Below, piece by piece: positions 1 through 9,725 of a stretch of 15,527 nt of DNA. Both the position numbers and the translations under genes were made by a program. The notes under the pieces were generated by a model, which had not been told where the DNA came from, ran no database searches, and worked only from the letters and a program-made list of their open reading frames with translations. The stretch spans positions 1-15,527 of the forward strand of contig CAMLNG010000030.1 of NCBI GenBank assembly GCA_946481195.1. Reading direction: 5' to 3'. Within the stretch, counting starts at the first letter, position 1. Each line of letters starts with the position of its first letter. This DNA comes from an uncultured Chromatiaceae bacterium (GTDB taxonomy: Bacteria > Pseudomonadota > Gammaproteobacteria > Enterobacterales > Alteromonadaceae).

Positions 1-77
1 GCACCGCGCGGCGCACGGCAGGCGACAATGGCGAAGGCCAGCAAGTTGTAACGAAATGCAACAAGGAACACCCTAAT

Positions 78-96
78 CTGTAAAATATCTTTACAG
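78..96. repeat. Short perfect inverted repeat near the left edge
   Basis: CTGTAAA and TTTACAG form a perfect 7-bp inverted repeat around the 5-nt spacer ATATC. It lies about 30 bp beyond the stop codon of the TetR-type gene. It could be a weak hairpin or a binding site, but it has no U-tract to make it a clear terminator. The rest of bases 1-127 holds no gene that I can support. Confidence 0.35.
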
Positions 97-127
97 TGCA
101 ACAACCTTACGCATGAGTTCCGGACTT

Positions 128-790
128 TTAATTCAGCACCGGCTGGCCTGCTAACTGCTGGTAATGGCGTTGCAGGTTAATGATGCGGGGTAAGGCCTGT
201 TCGGTGGCATAAGGTTTAAACAACAGCAGAATTTTTAACACGCCCTGATACGCCTGCGCCTGATCAATGGCAGCATGCGGTGCCTGCGTTTTCAGGTAAC
301 TAATCCAGAAAGTCACCACCAGCTTGATGGTATGGGCGAAGTTGGCGATGTCAGCATCATCAATTTCAATCACATCCGCTGCTTTTAGAGCCTGCAACAC
401 CGAAACTACTTTCGCCAGCACGCCTTTTTGCACCTGCAAATAATCCTGCTGCAGCAGCGGGTCACGACTCAAGATATCCGGCAGATTGGCGTAGAAAAAG
501 TGAAAGCGCCACATCAGCTCAAACACGATATCCAGATACTGTGCCAGCGCATCCAGCGCTTCGGAATGCCGGCTGGGCGGTTGCAGCCGGTTTTCCAGCA
601 ACTTGGCGTATTCTTTAAAAATCTGCCGGACAATGTCTTCTTTATTACGAAAATGGTAATACAGATTACCCGGACTGATGCCGAGGTGTGCCGCGATATG
701 ATTGGTGGTGATTTGTCGCTCGCCTTGCTGGTTAAACAACTCGATGCTGGCTTGTAATATTTTATCTTTAGTGCGCAACTTCTTGTCCAT
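128..790 (-). CDS. TetR/AcrR family transcriptional regulator
   Basis: This is a DNA-binding repressor-type protein of 220 residues, the usual TetR length. The N-terminal helix-turn-helix spans about residues 6-53, with the typical recognition segment SPGNLYYHFRNKEDI at 39-53. The rest is the all-helical ligand and dimerisation domain, which includes an aromatic-rich stretch (MWRFHFFYANL) that could line a hydrophobic pocket. An upstream in-frame start at 892 would add 34 residues unlike the family. The ATG at 790 begins MDKKLRTKDKIL, the normal start of such proteins, so I chose it, although its Shine-Dalgarno is weak. The gene is divergent from coaD with 127 bp between the starts, so it may control itself and coaD and the Wzi-like gene. 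Its ligand and targets cannot be read from the sequence. Family call sure; role unknown. Confidence 0.9.
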   Translation of the reverse strand: MDKKLRTKDKILQASIELFNQQGERQITTNHIAAHLGISPGNLYYHFRNKEDIVRQIFKEYAKLLENRLQPPSRHSEALDALAQYLDIVFELMWRFHFFYANLPDILSRDPLLQQDYLQVQKGVLAKVVSVLQALKAADVIEIDDADIANFAHTIKLVVTFWISYLKTQAPHAAIDQAQAYQGVLKILLLFKPYATEQALPRIINLQRHYQQLAGQPVLN

Positions 791-824
791 GACCGGCACG
801 GGCTTATAGTGAAAGGAATTATTT

Positions 825-833
825 TGGTATAGT
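825..833 (+). promoter_or_regulatory. Candidate extended -10 promoter for coaD
   Basis: TGGTATAGT matches an extended -10 element (TGn followed by TATAAT with one mismatch). There is no convincing -35, as is common for extended -10 promoters. Transcription would start near 840 and give a leader of about 78 nt before coaD. The same 127-bp gap must also hold the promoter of the divergent TetR-type gene. A second TATAGT lies at 805-810. Confidence 0.35.
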
Positions 834-914
834 AACGTCAAATCGAAAAAAATTACCAGCCCCGCCTGCCCGACCGCATGCGTTTGCACCAAAGCTTAAA
901 CGACCATAGGTTAG

Positions 915-2806
<1,892 letters not shown>

Positions 2807-2851
2807 GCGATTTCTCACCGCGCGGCGTGAGACAACGGAGCGTGGATCTGC

Positions 2852-3841
2852 GTGAAAAATTGGCAAGCGTGCTGTCGTCTATGGGTTTATGGTCTGTTGC
2901 TGCTGTTTGCAGCAACAGTCGCCGCTTCAGAAGCCGGAGTCAGCCAGATCCGGGTTCCTAAACCCCGGTCAGTGCACGATGTATCCCATCAATACTACAT
3001 CGAGCTGCTACACAAGGCCCTGCAAAAAGCAGCGGCCGGGCGGCCACTTCCCGACATTTTGCCGGTCGCCGAAATGGAGCAGGGCCGCGCGGTACGCGAG
3101 CTGCAAAAAGGCCAGTTAATTGATTTATTCTGGATGGGCACCGACCACGACAAAGAGCAGCAACTGCGCGCCATCCGTATTCCGCTCGAACGCGGCCTGA
3201 TGGGTTTCCGGATGCTGACGATTCAGCGCAGCCAGTCTGAGAAATTCAACAAAATCATCAACCTGCAACAACTACACAAACTGACTGCCTGTCAGGGGCT
3301 GAGCTGGCCTGATACCAAAATTCTGCAACACGCCGGCTTAAAAGTGCTGACCTCGCCCGTGTATGAAAATCTGTTTAAGCAGGTGAACGCCGGTCGTTGT
3401 GATTATTTCCCACGAGGTTTACACGAAGGCCAGACGGAGCTGCGTGAACGCGCCGCGTTATATCCGGATTTAGTGCGTTATCCCAACCTGATGCTGCATT
3501 ACCCTTTTGCCATCTACTTTTTTACCGGCAAGCAAAATGAGGCACTGGCACAGTGGATTGAACAGGGCTTGGAAATGATGATCGCCGACGGTGAATTACT
3601 GGCGCATATGCAACAACATCCGCTGACCGCACATGTCTTTCCGCTCAGTCAGTTCCGCATGCTGCATTGGCTGGAACTCAGCAATCCGGGCCTGAGCCCG
3701 GATACCAAATACCATGACCAGCGTTATTGGTTTGTACCAACCGATTTTCGCGCCTCACAGCTTGATAAAAATCTGCCGGCGGTACAACCAGAGCGACAGC
3801 GCCCAGAACAGCACAACATGCAGCAGCGCAAACAGCAATGA
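2852..3841 (+). CDS. Orphan periplasmic solute-binding protein (family 3-like)
   Basis: The product is 329 residues with a signal peptide (MKNWQACCRLW, then a hydrophobic core GLLLLFAATVAA, cleavage near residue 25). The remainder looks like a periplasmic solute-binding protein of the family-3 type common as stand-alone genes in Alteromonadales: an early VSQIRVPKP strand, then alternating strand/helix segments and no membrane helix. No ABC permease or ATPase is nearby, so a transport role is unproven; a sensory or binding role is equally possible. The start is a GTG at 2852 with CGGAG at 2836-2840. It follows the Wzi-like gene by 45 bp (with a 6-bp hairpin at 2813-2832) and may share its message. 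Its last 28 codons, from Ser302, are read from the antisense of the nagX 3' end and make a Gln/Arg-rich tail that looks acquired by loss of an earlier stop. Confidence 0.75.
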   Translation: MKNWQACCRLWVYGLLLLFAATVAASEAGVSQIRVPKPRSVHDVSHQYYIELLHKALQKAAAGRPLPDILPVAEMEQGRAVRELQKGQLIDLFWMGTDHDKEQQLRAIRIPLERGLMGFRMLTIQRSQSEKFNKIINLQQLHKLTACQGLSWPDTKILQHAGLKVLTSPVYENLFKQVNAGRCDYFPRGLHEGQTELRERAALYPDLVRYPNLMLHYPFAIYFFTGKQNEALAQWIEQGLEMMIADGELLAHMQQHPLTAHVFPLSQFRMLHWLELSNPGLSPDTKYHDQRYWFVPTDFRASQLDKNLPAVQPERQRPEQHNMQQRKQQ

Positions 3842-4840
3842 CGCGGCTTTGAGCGGTAACACACCAGATAAAACATCAAACAACAAGCCGGCAACTGACT
3901 GCGTGCCGTCCGCCGTGCTCCAGCTTAGCCAACGGCTGGTTGCCACCGAAAACATCCAGCTCAACATATAAATAAACAGCGGATTGGTGCCGTAAATCCG
4001 TAGTGGCTCGGTCAGCTTTGTTGCCTTGCGGATATCCACCAGATAAACCAGTGCCGCTAACAGCCACAGCAATAAACCGCTGCTTAACGCCACATAAGTA
4101 CCGGACCACAACGCTTTATTGACCGGCCAGACCCAATGCCCTGCCAGTGCCAGCAGCACTAACACGGCACCAAAACCCGCCAGGTCCCGCACCGCCTGTT
4201 CCGGCGTTTTGCCCTTAAGACCGGTAGCAACTAAGTAACCGAGCAACACATTGATGGTCGCCGGTAAAGTACTGAGCAGCCCTTCCGGGTCAAACGGCAG
4301 ACCAAAACCCTGATACACATGGGCGGTGCCGAACACAGCTAAATCGAGCGTGCGGACAATATTTTTTTCCAGTGAAAACGGCGCCGGCGATAACTGCAAC
4401 AAGGCAAAATATCCAACAAGCAGCAAAAATGCGGCTGCCCAAAGCCCACGTTTTGGCAGGCTCAATATCAACAGCGCCGCAATCACATAACAGATGGCGA
4501 TCCGCTGCAGCACACCCGGAATGCGTAACGTCGCCAAATCCGGATGGCTGAGAAAATTAAGCAGCAAACCACAGCCAAACATCAGCAGGCCACGTTTGAA
4601 AATCTTCAGCAGCATAGTGCCATCGAGCTTTGCATCTTTTAATGAAAACGCCATGGCGGCACCCACGACAAATAAAAAGCCGGGGAATACGATATCGGCA
4701 AAGGTAAATCCATCCCAGCTGGCATGCAGCAGCGGGCTATACACGTGGGACCAGCTGCCGGGTGTGTTAACCAGAATCATTAGCGCTATCGCCAGGCCAC
4801 GTAGTACATCAAGCGCGTAAAAACGTGCGGTATTTTGCAT
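3755..4840 (-). CDS. nagX: NagX, inner-membrane DUF5009/acyltransferase-like protein of GlcNAc use
   Basis: This is an integral membrane protein of 361 residues with about ten hydrophobic segments. It starts with RFYALDVLRGLAIALMILVN, the conserved opening of the DUF5009 / heparan-alpha-glucosaminide N-acetyltransferase-like family. FPGFLFVVGAAMAFS, the RIPGVLQRIAICY block and the charged C-terminal ending RRQIFIKL are also family-typical. In Shewanella and Xanthomonas GlcNAc clusters the gene is called nagX and lies beside nagP. It is thought to help GlcNAc uptake or processing at the inner membrane, but its reaction is not settled. It is the last gene of the minus-strand nag block, 67 bp after nagP, with GGGAG ahead of the ATG. 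Its stop codon lies inside the convergent solute-binding gene and no terminator is visible before that gene. Confidence 0.87.
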   Translation of the reverse strand: MQNTARFYALDVLRGLAIALMILVNTPGSWSHVYSPLLHASWDGFTFADIVFPGFLFVVGAAMAFSLKDAKLDGTMLLKIFKRGLLMFGCGLLLNFLSHPDLATLRIPGVLQRIAICYVIAALLILSLPKRGLWAAAFLLLVGYFALLQLSPAPFSLEKNIVRTLDLAVFGTAHVYQGFGLPFDPEGLLSTLPATINVLLGYLVATGLKGKTPEQAVRDLAGFGAVLVLLALAGHWVWPVNKALWSGTYVALSSGLLLWLLAALVYLVDIRKATKLTEPLRIYGTNPLFIYMLSWMFSVATSRWLSWSTADGTQSVAGLLFDVLSGVLPLKAASLLFALLHVVLFWALSLWLYRRQIFIKL

Positions 4841-4863
4841 TGTTATGGTGCTCCCAAAGACAA

Positions 4864-4886
4864 CAGGGCTGACAAAGTCAGCCCTG
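4864..4886 (-). terminator. Hairpin between nagP and nagX
   Basis: CAGGGCTGAC and GTCAGCCCTG form a perfect 10-bp stem with an AAA loop, 22 bp after the nagP stop. In the minus direction it is followed by TTGTCTTTGG, not a solid U-run, so it may be a weak terminator or an RNA stabiliser that lowers nagX relative to nagP. Confidence 0.5.
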
Positions 4887-4907
4887 CTTCACTTTTTAAA
4901 AAATGGC

Positions 4908-6230
4908 TTACCACTGGCGTTTTTTATAGCCGCTAAAAGCGTAATACAGGATAAAGGCATAGCATGGGATCATCATCCAGTACGCGCCCTGCGCATCACC
5001 GGACGCGGTTGACAGAAAACCGTATACTTTAGGTAATACAGCGCCGCCGGCGATGCCCATAATCAATAAAGCTGAAGCGGTAGCGGTAAATTTGCCCAGT
5101 CCTTCCAGCGCCAATGGCCAAACAGCCGGCCACACCAGGGCATTGGCAAAACCCAGCATCGCCAGGAACAGCACAGTATCAGGCACAGTCGGAATACCAG
5201 CCCAGCCAAATAACAGCGCCGACAACTGGTGGCTTTCAGCCGAACCAAACATCACACCCAATGTGAACAGGATGCCAAACACTGCAGAGCCTTGCAGCGC
5301 GCGCGGTTGCGACAGATATTTTGGTATACAGCTGACGCCGACCAGATAACCTAGCACCATAAACACCATGGTGTAAGAGGTCAGCGCGCCCCAATGCGCG
5401 ACGTTCAGATGCTGGCCATAAAGACCAATAGTATCACCGGCAATCACTTCAACGCCGACATAGAAAAACAGGGCGGCGACACCCAGCATTAACTGCGGGA
5501 ATTGCAGTACTGAAGTGCGGTGTTCCGGTGCAACACCCTGCTCTGCCGTTTGTTCCAGTTCAGGCTCCGGCAATGGCGAAAACTTCACAAAAGCCATCAA
5601 CGCCAGCAGCGCAATGGTCATATAAATGTATGGAGTGACCAGGCGATTAGATAATTCAGCAATCCGGCTGGCTTTTTCTTCTTCACTGAGGGCCGCAAGC
5701 ACTTCCGGGGTGAACTGGTCCATTCCGGTCAGGATCCAGGCAGTGAAAATCAGCGGCACCACAACACCGGCACCTTTATTCACCAGGCCCATTACGCTGA
5801 TGCGCATCGCAGCCGTCTCGCGTGGGCCAATACACACAATGTACGGATTTGACGCGGTTTGCAGAATGGTTAAACCAGTGCCAAGCGTGAACAAAGCAAC
5901 CAGGAACAGGCTATACAAAGTGGTTTGTGCTGCCGGAATAAACAGCACGGCACCGGCTGCCATAATCCCAAGGCCGGCCACCATGCCGTTTTTGTAACCG
6001 ATGCGGTTTAATACCCAGGACATCGGCAATGCCATCACGACATAAGCGATGTAAAAAGCGAAAGTCACCCACATCGCCTGCGATTCTGTCAGATGACACA
6101 CCAGCTTTAAAAACGGGATCAAAGACCCGTTCAGCCAGGTGACAAAACCAAACACAAAAAACAGTGTGCCGATGATCACCATCGGCAGCACGGTGTTTTT
6201 CTGTGCCGGCCGTACCATTGCCATATCCAT
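4908..6230 (-). CDS. nagP: NagP, MFS-type N-acetylglucosamine permease
   Basis: NagP is an inner-membrane sugar/proton symporter of the FHS (FucP-like) branch of the major facilitator superfamily. It has 440 residues and about twelve hydrophobic segments. Family marks include FVFGFVTWLNGSLIPFLK in helix 1, LQTASNPYIVCIGP in the middle, and FANALVWPAVWPLALEGLGKFT near the C-terminus. It imports GlcNAc without phosphorylation, so a cytosolic kinase is required, and nagK in the same block fits that. A GTG at 6236 is also in frame, but it overlaps AGAGGTG, which is clearly the Shine-Dalgarno for the ATG at 6230 (5-nt spacing); further ATGs lie at 6224 and 6218. The gene starts 89 bp after nagA. 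The context makes GlcNAc a far better substrate guess than glucose or fucose. Confidence 0.92.
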   Translation of the reverse strand: MDMAMVRPAQKNTVLPMVIIGTLFFVFGFVTWLNGSLIPFLKLVCHLTESQAMWVTFAFYIAYVVMALPMSWVLNRIGYKNGMVAGLGIMAAGAVLFIPAAQTTLYSLFLVALFTLGTGLTILQTASNPYIVCIGPRETAAMRISVMGLVNKGAGVVVPLIFTAWILTGMDQFTPEVLAALSEEEKASRIAELSNRLVTPYIYMTIALLALMAFVKFSPLPEPELEQTAEQGVAPEHRTSVLQFPQLMLGVAALFFYVGVEVIAGDTIGLYGQHLNVAHWGALTSYTMVFMVLGYLVGVSCIPKYLSQPRALQGSAVFGILFTLGVMFGSAESHQLSALLFGWAGIPTVPDTVLFLAMLGFANALVWPAVWPLALEGLGKFTATASALLIMGIAGGAVLPKVYGFLSTASGDAQGAYWMMIPCYAFILYYAFSGYKKRQW

Positions 6231-6319
6231 ATTCACCTCTTCGTCTGTTGTTATTATTTGTGCTGACGTTGACGCCAGACTTGTTGCCCTGTGATCTTTC
6301 TGTTGCTTGTTGTTTAAAA

Positions 6320-7444
6320 CTATTTCAACGCTTTACCTGCAATAAAACACTGTTGTACCACGCCTTGGGCGTCGAGCAGCACAAAATCTGCCCGGTAGCC
6401 TGCGGCGATGCGGCCTGCATGGTCCGCGATACCCAAAAACTCGGCCGGATACAAAGATGCCATCCGCAGCGCTTCACCCTGCTCAACCCCAAGCTCAGTG
6501 ACGGCATACTGCACAGCACCAGCCATATCCAGCACAGATCCAGCCAGTGAGCCGGCGTCATTGGTCAGTTTATTGCCGTCGCGGGTGACTTTGCCGGTAA
6601 AAAACGGGAATTCAGTGTCATTGGTGCCAACCGGCGACATCGCATCAGTGACTATCAGCATTTTGCCACGTGGTTTCGCCGCCAGTGCAAGCTTGGCCGC
6701 CACCGGATGGACATGATGGCCGTCAAAAATAATGCCGCACCAGCTGTCAGGGTCTGCCAATGCTACACCAACCATACCCGGCTCGCGTGACGTCAGCGGT
6801 GACATTGCATTATATAAGTGGGTAAAACCGGTCGCCCCTGCGGCAAGCGCCGCTTCAACTGTTGCACCATCGGCATTGGAATGCCCCAGACACACAATCA
6901 CATTCAATTCAACTAACTGGCGGATTTGTTCCGGTGTGACATTCTCCGGCGCGACCGTCACCAGCTTGATACCGAGATCGCGGCGCCCATACAACGCCAG
7001 CTCATCCGCCGATAAGCCACGAATGTGCTCAGTCGGATGCACACCGCGTTTTGGCACAGATAAATGCGGCCCTTCAAAATGCACGCCGAGAATACCTGGT
7101 TCACCCCCTGCAATGGCAGCAGCGATGGCATCGGCACAGTGCAGCATCGTTTCGACCGAATCGGTGATGACTGTCGGTAACATCGCCGTGGTACCAAAAC
7201 CGGCGTGGGCTTTGAGCATAGTGCGCAGACTATCGAGGGTCGGTGCTGTATTAAACAAAGCGCCGCCACCACCATTGACCTGCACATCAATAAAACCTGG
7301 GGCTAAAGTCAGGTCGGTACATTCGGCAGCGGCACAGGCCTCAATCCGGCTGATCACACCATCTGTGACAATGACCCGCACTGACGAATGCCATTGCTCA
7401 CCATCGAATAACCGCGCAACGGACCAATGTTGCTGTTGTTGCAT
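6320..7444 (-). CDS. nagA: N-acetylglucosamine-6-phosphate deacetylase (NagA)
   Basis: NagA is a cytosolic metal-dependent amidohydrolase that removes acetate from GlcNAc-6-phosphate to give glucosamine-6-phosphate. It has 374 residues in the usual (beta/alpha)8 arrangement. Visible are PGFIDVQVNGGGG at 49-61, the metal-ligand Glu124 in HFEGPHL, His188 in LGHSNA, His209 in FTHLYNAM, the substrate-binding DGHHVHP loop at 241-247, and the catalytic Asp267 in VTDAMSPVG. All expected active-site residues are present. The frame stays open upstream to 7486, but the ATG at 7444 is preceded by AAAGGAG at good spacing and begins where family members begin. It lies 110 bp downstream of nagB-II with an apparent terminator between them, so it may have its own promoter or depend on read-through. 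No clear promoter is visible in that gap. Confidence 0.95.
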   Translation of the reverse strand: MQQQQHWSVARLFDGEQWHSSVRVIVTDGVISRIEACAAAECTDLTLAPGFIDVQVNGGGGALFNTAPTLDSLRTMLKAHAGFGTTAMLPTVITDSVETMLHCADAIAAAIAGGEPGILGVHFEGPHLSVPKRGVHPTEHIRGLSADELALYGRRDLGIKLVTVAPENVTPEQIRQLVELNVIVCLGHSNADGATVEAALAAGATGFTHLYNAMSPLTSREPGMVGVALADPDSWCGIIFDGHHVHPVAAKLALAAKPRGKMLIVTDAMSPVGTNDTEFPFFTGKVTRDGNKLTNDAGSLAGSVLDMAGAVQYAVTELGVEQGEALRMASLYPAEFLGIADHAGRIAAGYRADFVLLDAQGVVQQCFIAGKALK

Positions 7445-7510
7445 GAAAACCGCTCCTTTATTCTTCACCCTTTGAGACGCTATCACGCCATACTAAGTCA
7501 GGTGCAGAAA

Positions 7511-7547
7511 AAACGAAACCATTCGGATCTAAAAAATGGTTTCGTTT
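7511..7547 (-). terminator. Intrinsic terminator or attenuator between nagB-II and nagA
   Basis: The arms AAACGAAACCATT (7511-7523) and AATGGTTTCGTTT (7535-7547) are perfect 13-bp complements around an 11-nt loop. Read on the minus strand the stem ends in a run of six T residues (GTTTTTTC). It starts 8 nt after the nagB-II stop. The stem is A/T-rich outside the core, so efficiency is uncertain. Confidence 0.7.
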
Positions 7548-7554
7548 ATTTTCG

Positions 7555-8553
7555 TTAAACTGTTTTAGTGACCTTGTTCAGGCCTGGAGGTGCGTCCGGA
7601 TTCACGCCACGGCTGCGCGCCACTGCTTCCACGTCGAGGTAAAAACGCTGTAATAACAACAGTGGCAGCACACGTGGATGGCTGGCGAGCTGACCGTGAT
7701 GCAGATGCACCAGACTGGCACCGCGGCTTTGCACCTCAGCGATTTGCGCTTTGTGTGCCTGATAGGCTTCGTCCTGAATAGATACATCGATAATGGCGAA
7801 TTGGTCTTTCACCAAAGTCACAGGGCCATGCAGGAATTCAGCACTGGAAAACGCCTCAGCATGAATACCGCAGACTTCTTTGAGTTTCAGCGCGATCTCC
7901 CGCGAAATGGCATAACCCGGACCACGACCCAGCACCACGCAGTGTTGAACTGCCGCAACGGCTTCAGCAGTGAGCTGCGCTGGCAGTTGCTGCGCCTGTA
8001 ATAACAGTTCTGGCAGCTGATTCACTGCAGCCTGCAGGTCTGAATCCGCCGACCACACCGCCACCAACTGTAATAACGCGCTTAAGGTTGCCAGGTAACT
8101 TTTAGTCGCGGCAACAGCTTTTTCCGGACCAACAAATAACGGCACCACAAAATCAGCCTGTTCGGCCAGCGGTGAGCTGGTGTCATTGACCAAAGCAACG
8201 ACTAAAGCACCGGCATTTTTCGCCATGGCCACCTGAGCCAGGATATCCGGGCTGCGGCCACTCTGTGAAATACAAATCACCAGCGCGTCGGTCAGCTGCA
8301 GTTGTTTGTTATAGACGCTGGCAATCGAAGGCGCGGCCGGCGCGACCGGCAAACCGATGACACTTTCAATTAAATATTTGCCAAACACCCCGGCGTGGTC
8401 TGACGAACCGCGGCCCACCATATAAACATATTTCGGCTGACGCTGACGGATCTGTGCCACGACTGCCGCGATGACCGCTGCATTGGTTTGCAGCTGTTCA
8501 CGGATACGGACTGGGGCTTCTGCGGCTTCTTGCGCCATGATAGTGCTGGTCAT
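7555..8553 (-). CDS. nagB-II: SIS-type glucosamine-6-phosphate deaminase (NagB-II)
   Basis: This cytosolic enzyme converts glucosamine-6-phosphate to fructose-6-phosphate and ammonia, the last step of GlcNAc catabolism. It is not the classical NagB. It has two SIS (sugar isomerase) domains like the C-terminal half of GlmS, without the glutaminase domain. In 332 residues are the first SIS block (MVGRGSSDHAGVFGKYLIE, then ISQSGRSPDILAQV) and the second (LGRGPGYAISREIALKLKEV, then AEAFSSAEFLHGPVTLV). It ends in LNKVTKTV, as in GlmS-like and NagB-II proteins. The frame is open upstream into nagK, but the ATG at 8553 begins the normal N-terminus and follows the nagK stop by 13 bp. A GlmS-like aminotransferase is excluded by the missing N-terminal domain; an AgaS-type role is less likely given the neighbours. 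Confidence 0.92.
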   Translation of the reverse strand: MTSTIMAQEAAEAPVRIREQLQTNAAVIAAVVAQIRQRQPKYVYMVGRGSSDHAGVFGKYLIESVIGLPVAPAAPSIASVYNKQLQLTDALVICISQSGRSPDILAQVAMAKNAGALVVALVNDTSSPLAEQADFVVPLFVGPEKAVAATKSYLATLSALLQLVAVWSADSDLQAAVNQLPELLLQAQQLPAQLTAEAVAAVQHCVVLGRGPGYAISREIALKLKEVCGIHAEAFSSAEFLHGPVTLVKDQFAIIDVSIQDEAYQAHKAQIAEVQSRGASLVHLHHGQLASHPRVLPLLLLQRFYLDVEAVARSRGVNPDAPPGLNKVTKTV

Positions 8554-8566
8554 GCGAATACTCACT

Positions 8567-9493
8567 TCATTGATTAGACACGGATAATAGTGCGGCCTGG
8601 CGTTTAGCCTGCCGGGCCCGGGCGAACCAGACAGCACCGAATTCAGGTGCTGCCTGCGCCGGCGCCAGCAATGCCTGCACCGGTGCTGATAAATAAGGTT
8701 GTACTTTGTAAGCGAGGCCACCAATCAGCGACAGCCGCTCAGGTTTAAGGCTTAAAAGCCGCAGCGCGATGTTATCGATGTGACGGGCGCCTGCCTGAAT
8801 AATGTCGGCGGCAACCTGATCACCCTGCTCTGCCGCGGTAAAGACCAAAGGCGCATAACGGGCAAACACGGTCGGTGTGGCATGCATAAACTGACTGACA
8901 ATCTCTAAGGTGCTGCTGACGCCAAGCGCCTCGGTCAGCAATGCGGTCATCAGGGTCGGCGCGCCAATCTGGTCTTTATCCAGCAGCACATGATGCACCA
9001 GCTGATTACCAAACCAGGCACCGCTGCCATTGTCGCCATACGGAAAACCATGGCCACCGATATCCAGGCACTGGCCATTCACATCAGCGAGGCCACAGGA
9101 ACCTGTGCCGATGATAATGACAGCGCCGTCCGCACCTTTGTGTGCACCGATACAGGCTGTGTGTAAATCTGTGGTCAGGTGGAACTCGGCAAACGGGTGC
9201 TGCCACTCAGAAAATAATTGGAAATATTGCGGCATATTGACGCCGGCAAGGCCAGCACCAGCCACCAGACGTGACATATCATTAAAGGTCATCCCGGCGG
9301 CCTGCAGTGCCTGCTGCGTGGCGGTCAGAATAGAATCAGTGGCGACTTTCATGCCGCGCAGCGGATTAGCCGGGCCGCCGAGCCCTTCACCTAACAATCG
9401 GTCCTCGGCATCAACAATCACAACCCGACACTTGCTGCCACCGCCGTCAATGCCTAAATACAATGGGCTGTGCTGCCCTGCTTCGCTACTCAT
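8567..9493 (-). CDS. nagK: N-acetylglucosamine kinase (BadF/BadG ATPase family)
   Basis: This kinase phosphorylates imported GlcNAc with ATP at C6, which traps it for NagA. It has 308 residues of the ASKHA fold in the BadF/BadG/BcrA/BcrD branch, which also holds eukaryotic GlcNAc kinase. The phosphate-1 loop LGIDGGGSKCRVVIVD starts at residue 13 (Asp16). Also visible are VAGAGLAGV, the phosphate-2 loop IIGTGSCG, the substrate loop GGHGFPYGDNGSGAWFG, and the adenosine motif SLIGGLAYKVQPYL. The frame is open to 9574, but the ATG at 9493 has GAGGGT just upstream and fits the family start. It is the first gene of the minus-strand nag block, divergent from the hexosaminidase. The palindrome at 9582-9599 lies about 90 bp upstream of its start. 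A ROK-type NagK is excluded by fold. Confidence 0.92.
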   Translation of the reverse strand: MSSEAGQHSPLYLGIDGGGSKCRVVIVDAEDRLLGEGLGGPANPLRGMKVATDSILTATQQALQAAGMTFNDMSRLVAGAGLAGVNMPQYFQLFSEWQHPFAEFHLTTDLHTACIGAHKGADGAVIIIGTGSCGLADVNGQCLDIGGHGFPYGDNGSGAWFGNQLVHHVLLDKDQIGAPTLMTALLTEALGVSSTLEIVSQFMHATPTVFARYAPLVFTAAEQGDQVAADIIQAGARHIDNIALRLLSLKPERLSLIGGLAYKVQPYLSAPVQALLAPAQAAPEFGAVWFARARQAKRQAALLSVSNQ

Positions 9494-9581
9494 CAAGCAC
9501 CCTCGTTGCACACCTTGCGGCTGTCGGAGCCTTGTTCTCATCAGCAATTTTGGCGCTGTTGAAAAAATCGGCATTTTTATT

Positions 9582-9599
9582 TATGACAGCGTTGTCATT
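9582..9599. promoter_or_regulatory. NagR-like operator between nagK and the hexosaminidase gene
   Basis: TATGACAGCGTTGTCATT holds the 16-bp core ATGACA-GCGT-TGTCAT, symmetric except that the centre reads R-C-G-Y. The same core, with the centre ACGC, recurs at 13808-13823. Its form agrees with the operator of the LacI-family GlcNAc regulator NagR of Alteromonadales, as I recall it. Its right half supplies the -35 of the hexosaminidase promoter. It sits about 90 bp from the nagK start and 206 bp from the hexosaminidase start, so one site could serve both directions. The other sequence in this 312-bp gap is described under the promoter and leader entries. Confidence 0.75.
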
Positions 9600-9619
9600 T
9601 TTTCAGTTCAGCATATAAT
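9592..9619 (+). promoter_or_regulatory. Sigma-70 promoter of the hexosaminidase gene
   Basis: TTGTCA (9592-9597) is followed by a 16-bp spacer and a perfect TATAAT (9614-9619). The -35 lies within the palindromic operator, so a bound repressor would directly block RNA polymerase. The start of transcription would be near 9626, giving a leader of about 180 nt. A separate TTGACA at 9624-9629 has no comparable -10. Confidence 0.65.
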
Positions 9620-9725
9620 AATTTTGACAAATAACAAGACCCCTGATTAAAAATCAGACTGGAAATTCACGCAGCGGCTGCTGCTTTCAGTAAAATAAAA
9701 TAAAAATCAGCGAGTTAGACCAGTC

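Noticed and set aside
1..51. Open plus-strand frame from the left edge ending ARQATMAKASKL and stop, as the tail of a gene
   Set aside because: Other frames are also open at the edge and nothing in 16 codons is recognisable, so coding cannot be supported.
78..96. CTGTAAAATATCTTTACAG considered as a LexA box
   Set aside because: The LexA site needs CTG and CAG spaced by 10 bases; here the spacing is 13.
6231..6236. In-frame GTG at 6236 as the start of nagP
   Set aside because: It overlaps the Shine-Dalgarno AGAGG that is correctly placed for the ATG at 6230.
6262..6285. GCTGACGTTGACGCCAGA upstream of nagP as a third NagR-like site
   Set aside because: It keeps only part of the symmetry and does not match the ATGACA/TGTCAT arms of the two good sites.
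6732..7475. 247-codon plus-strand frame opposite nagA
   Set aside because: It is antisense to a gene with all its active-site motifs and has no recognisable features of its own.
9643..9657. CTGATTAAAAATCAG inverted repeat as a terminator
   Set aside because: The stem is only 6 bp, A/T-rich and with no U-tract; it lies within the hexosaminidase leader with no gene ending there.
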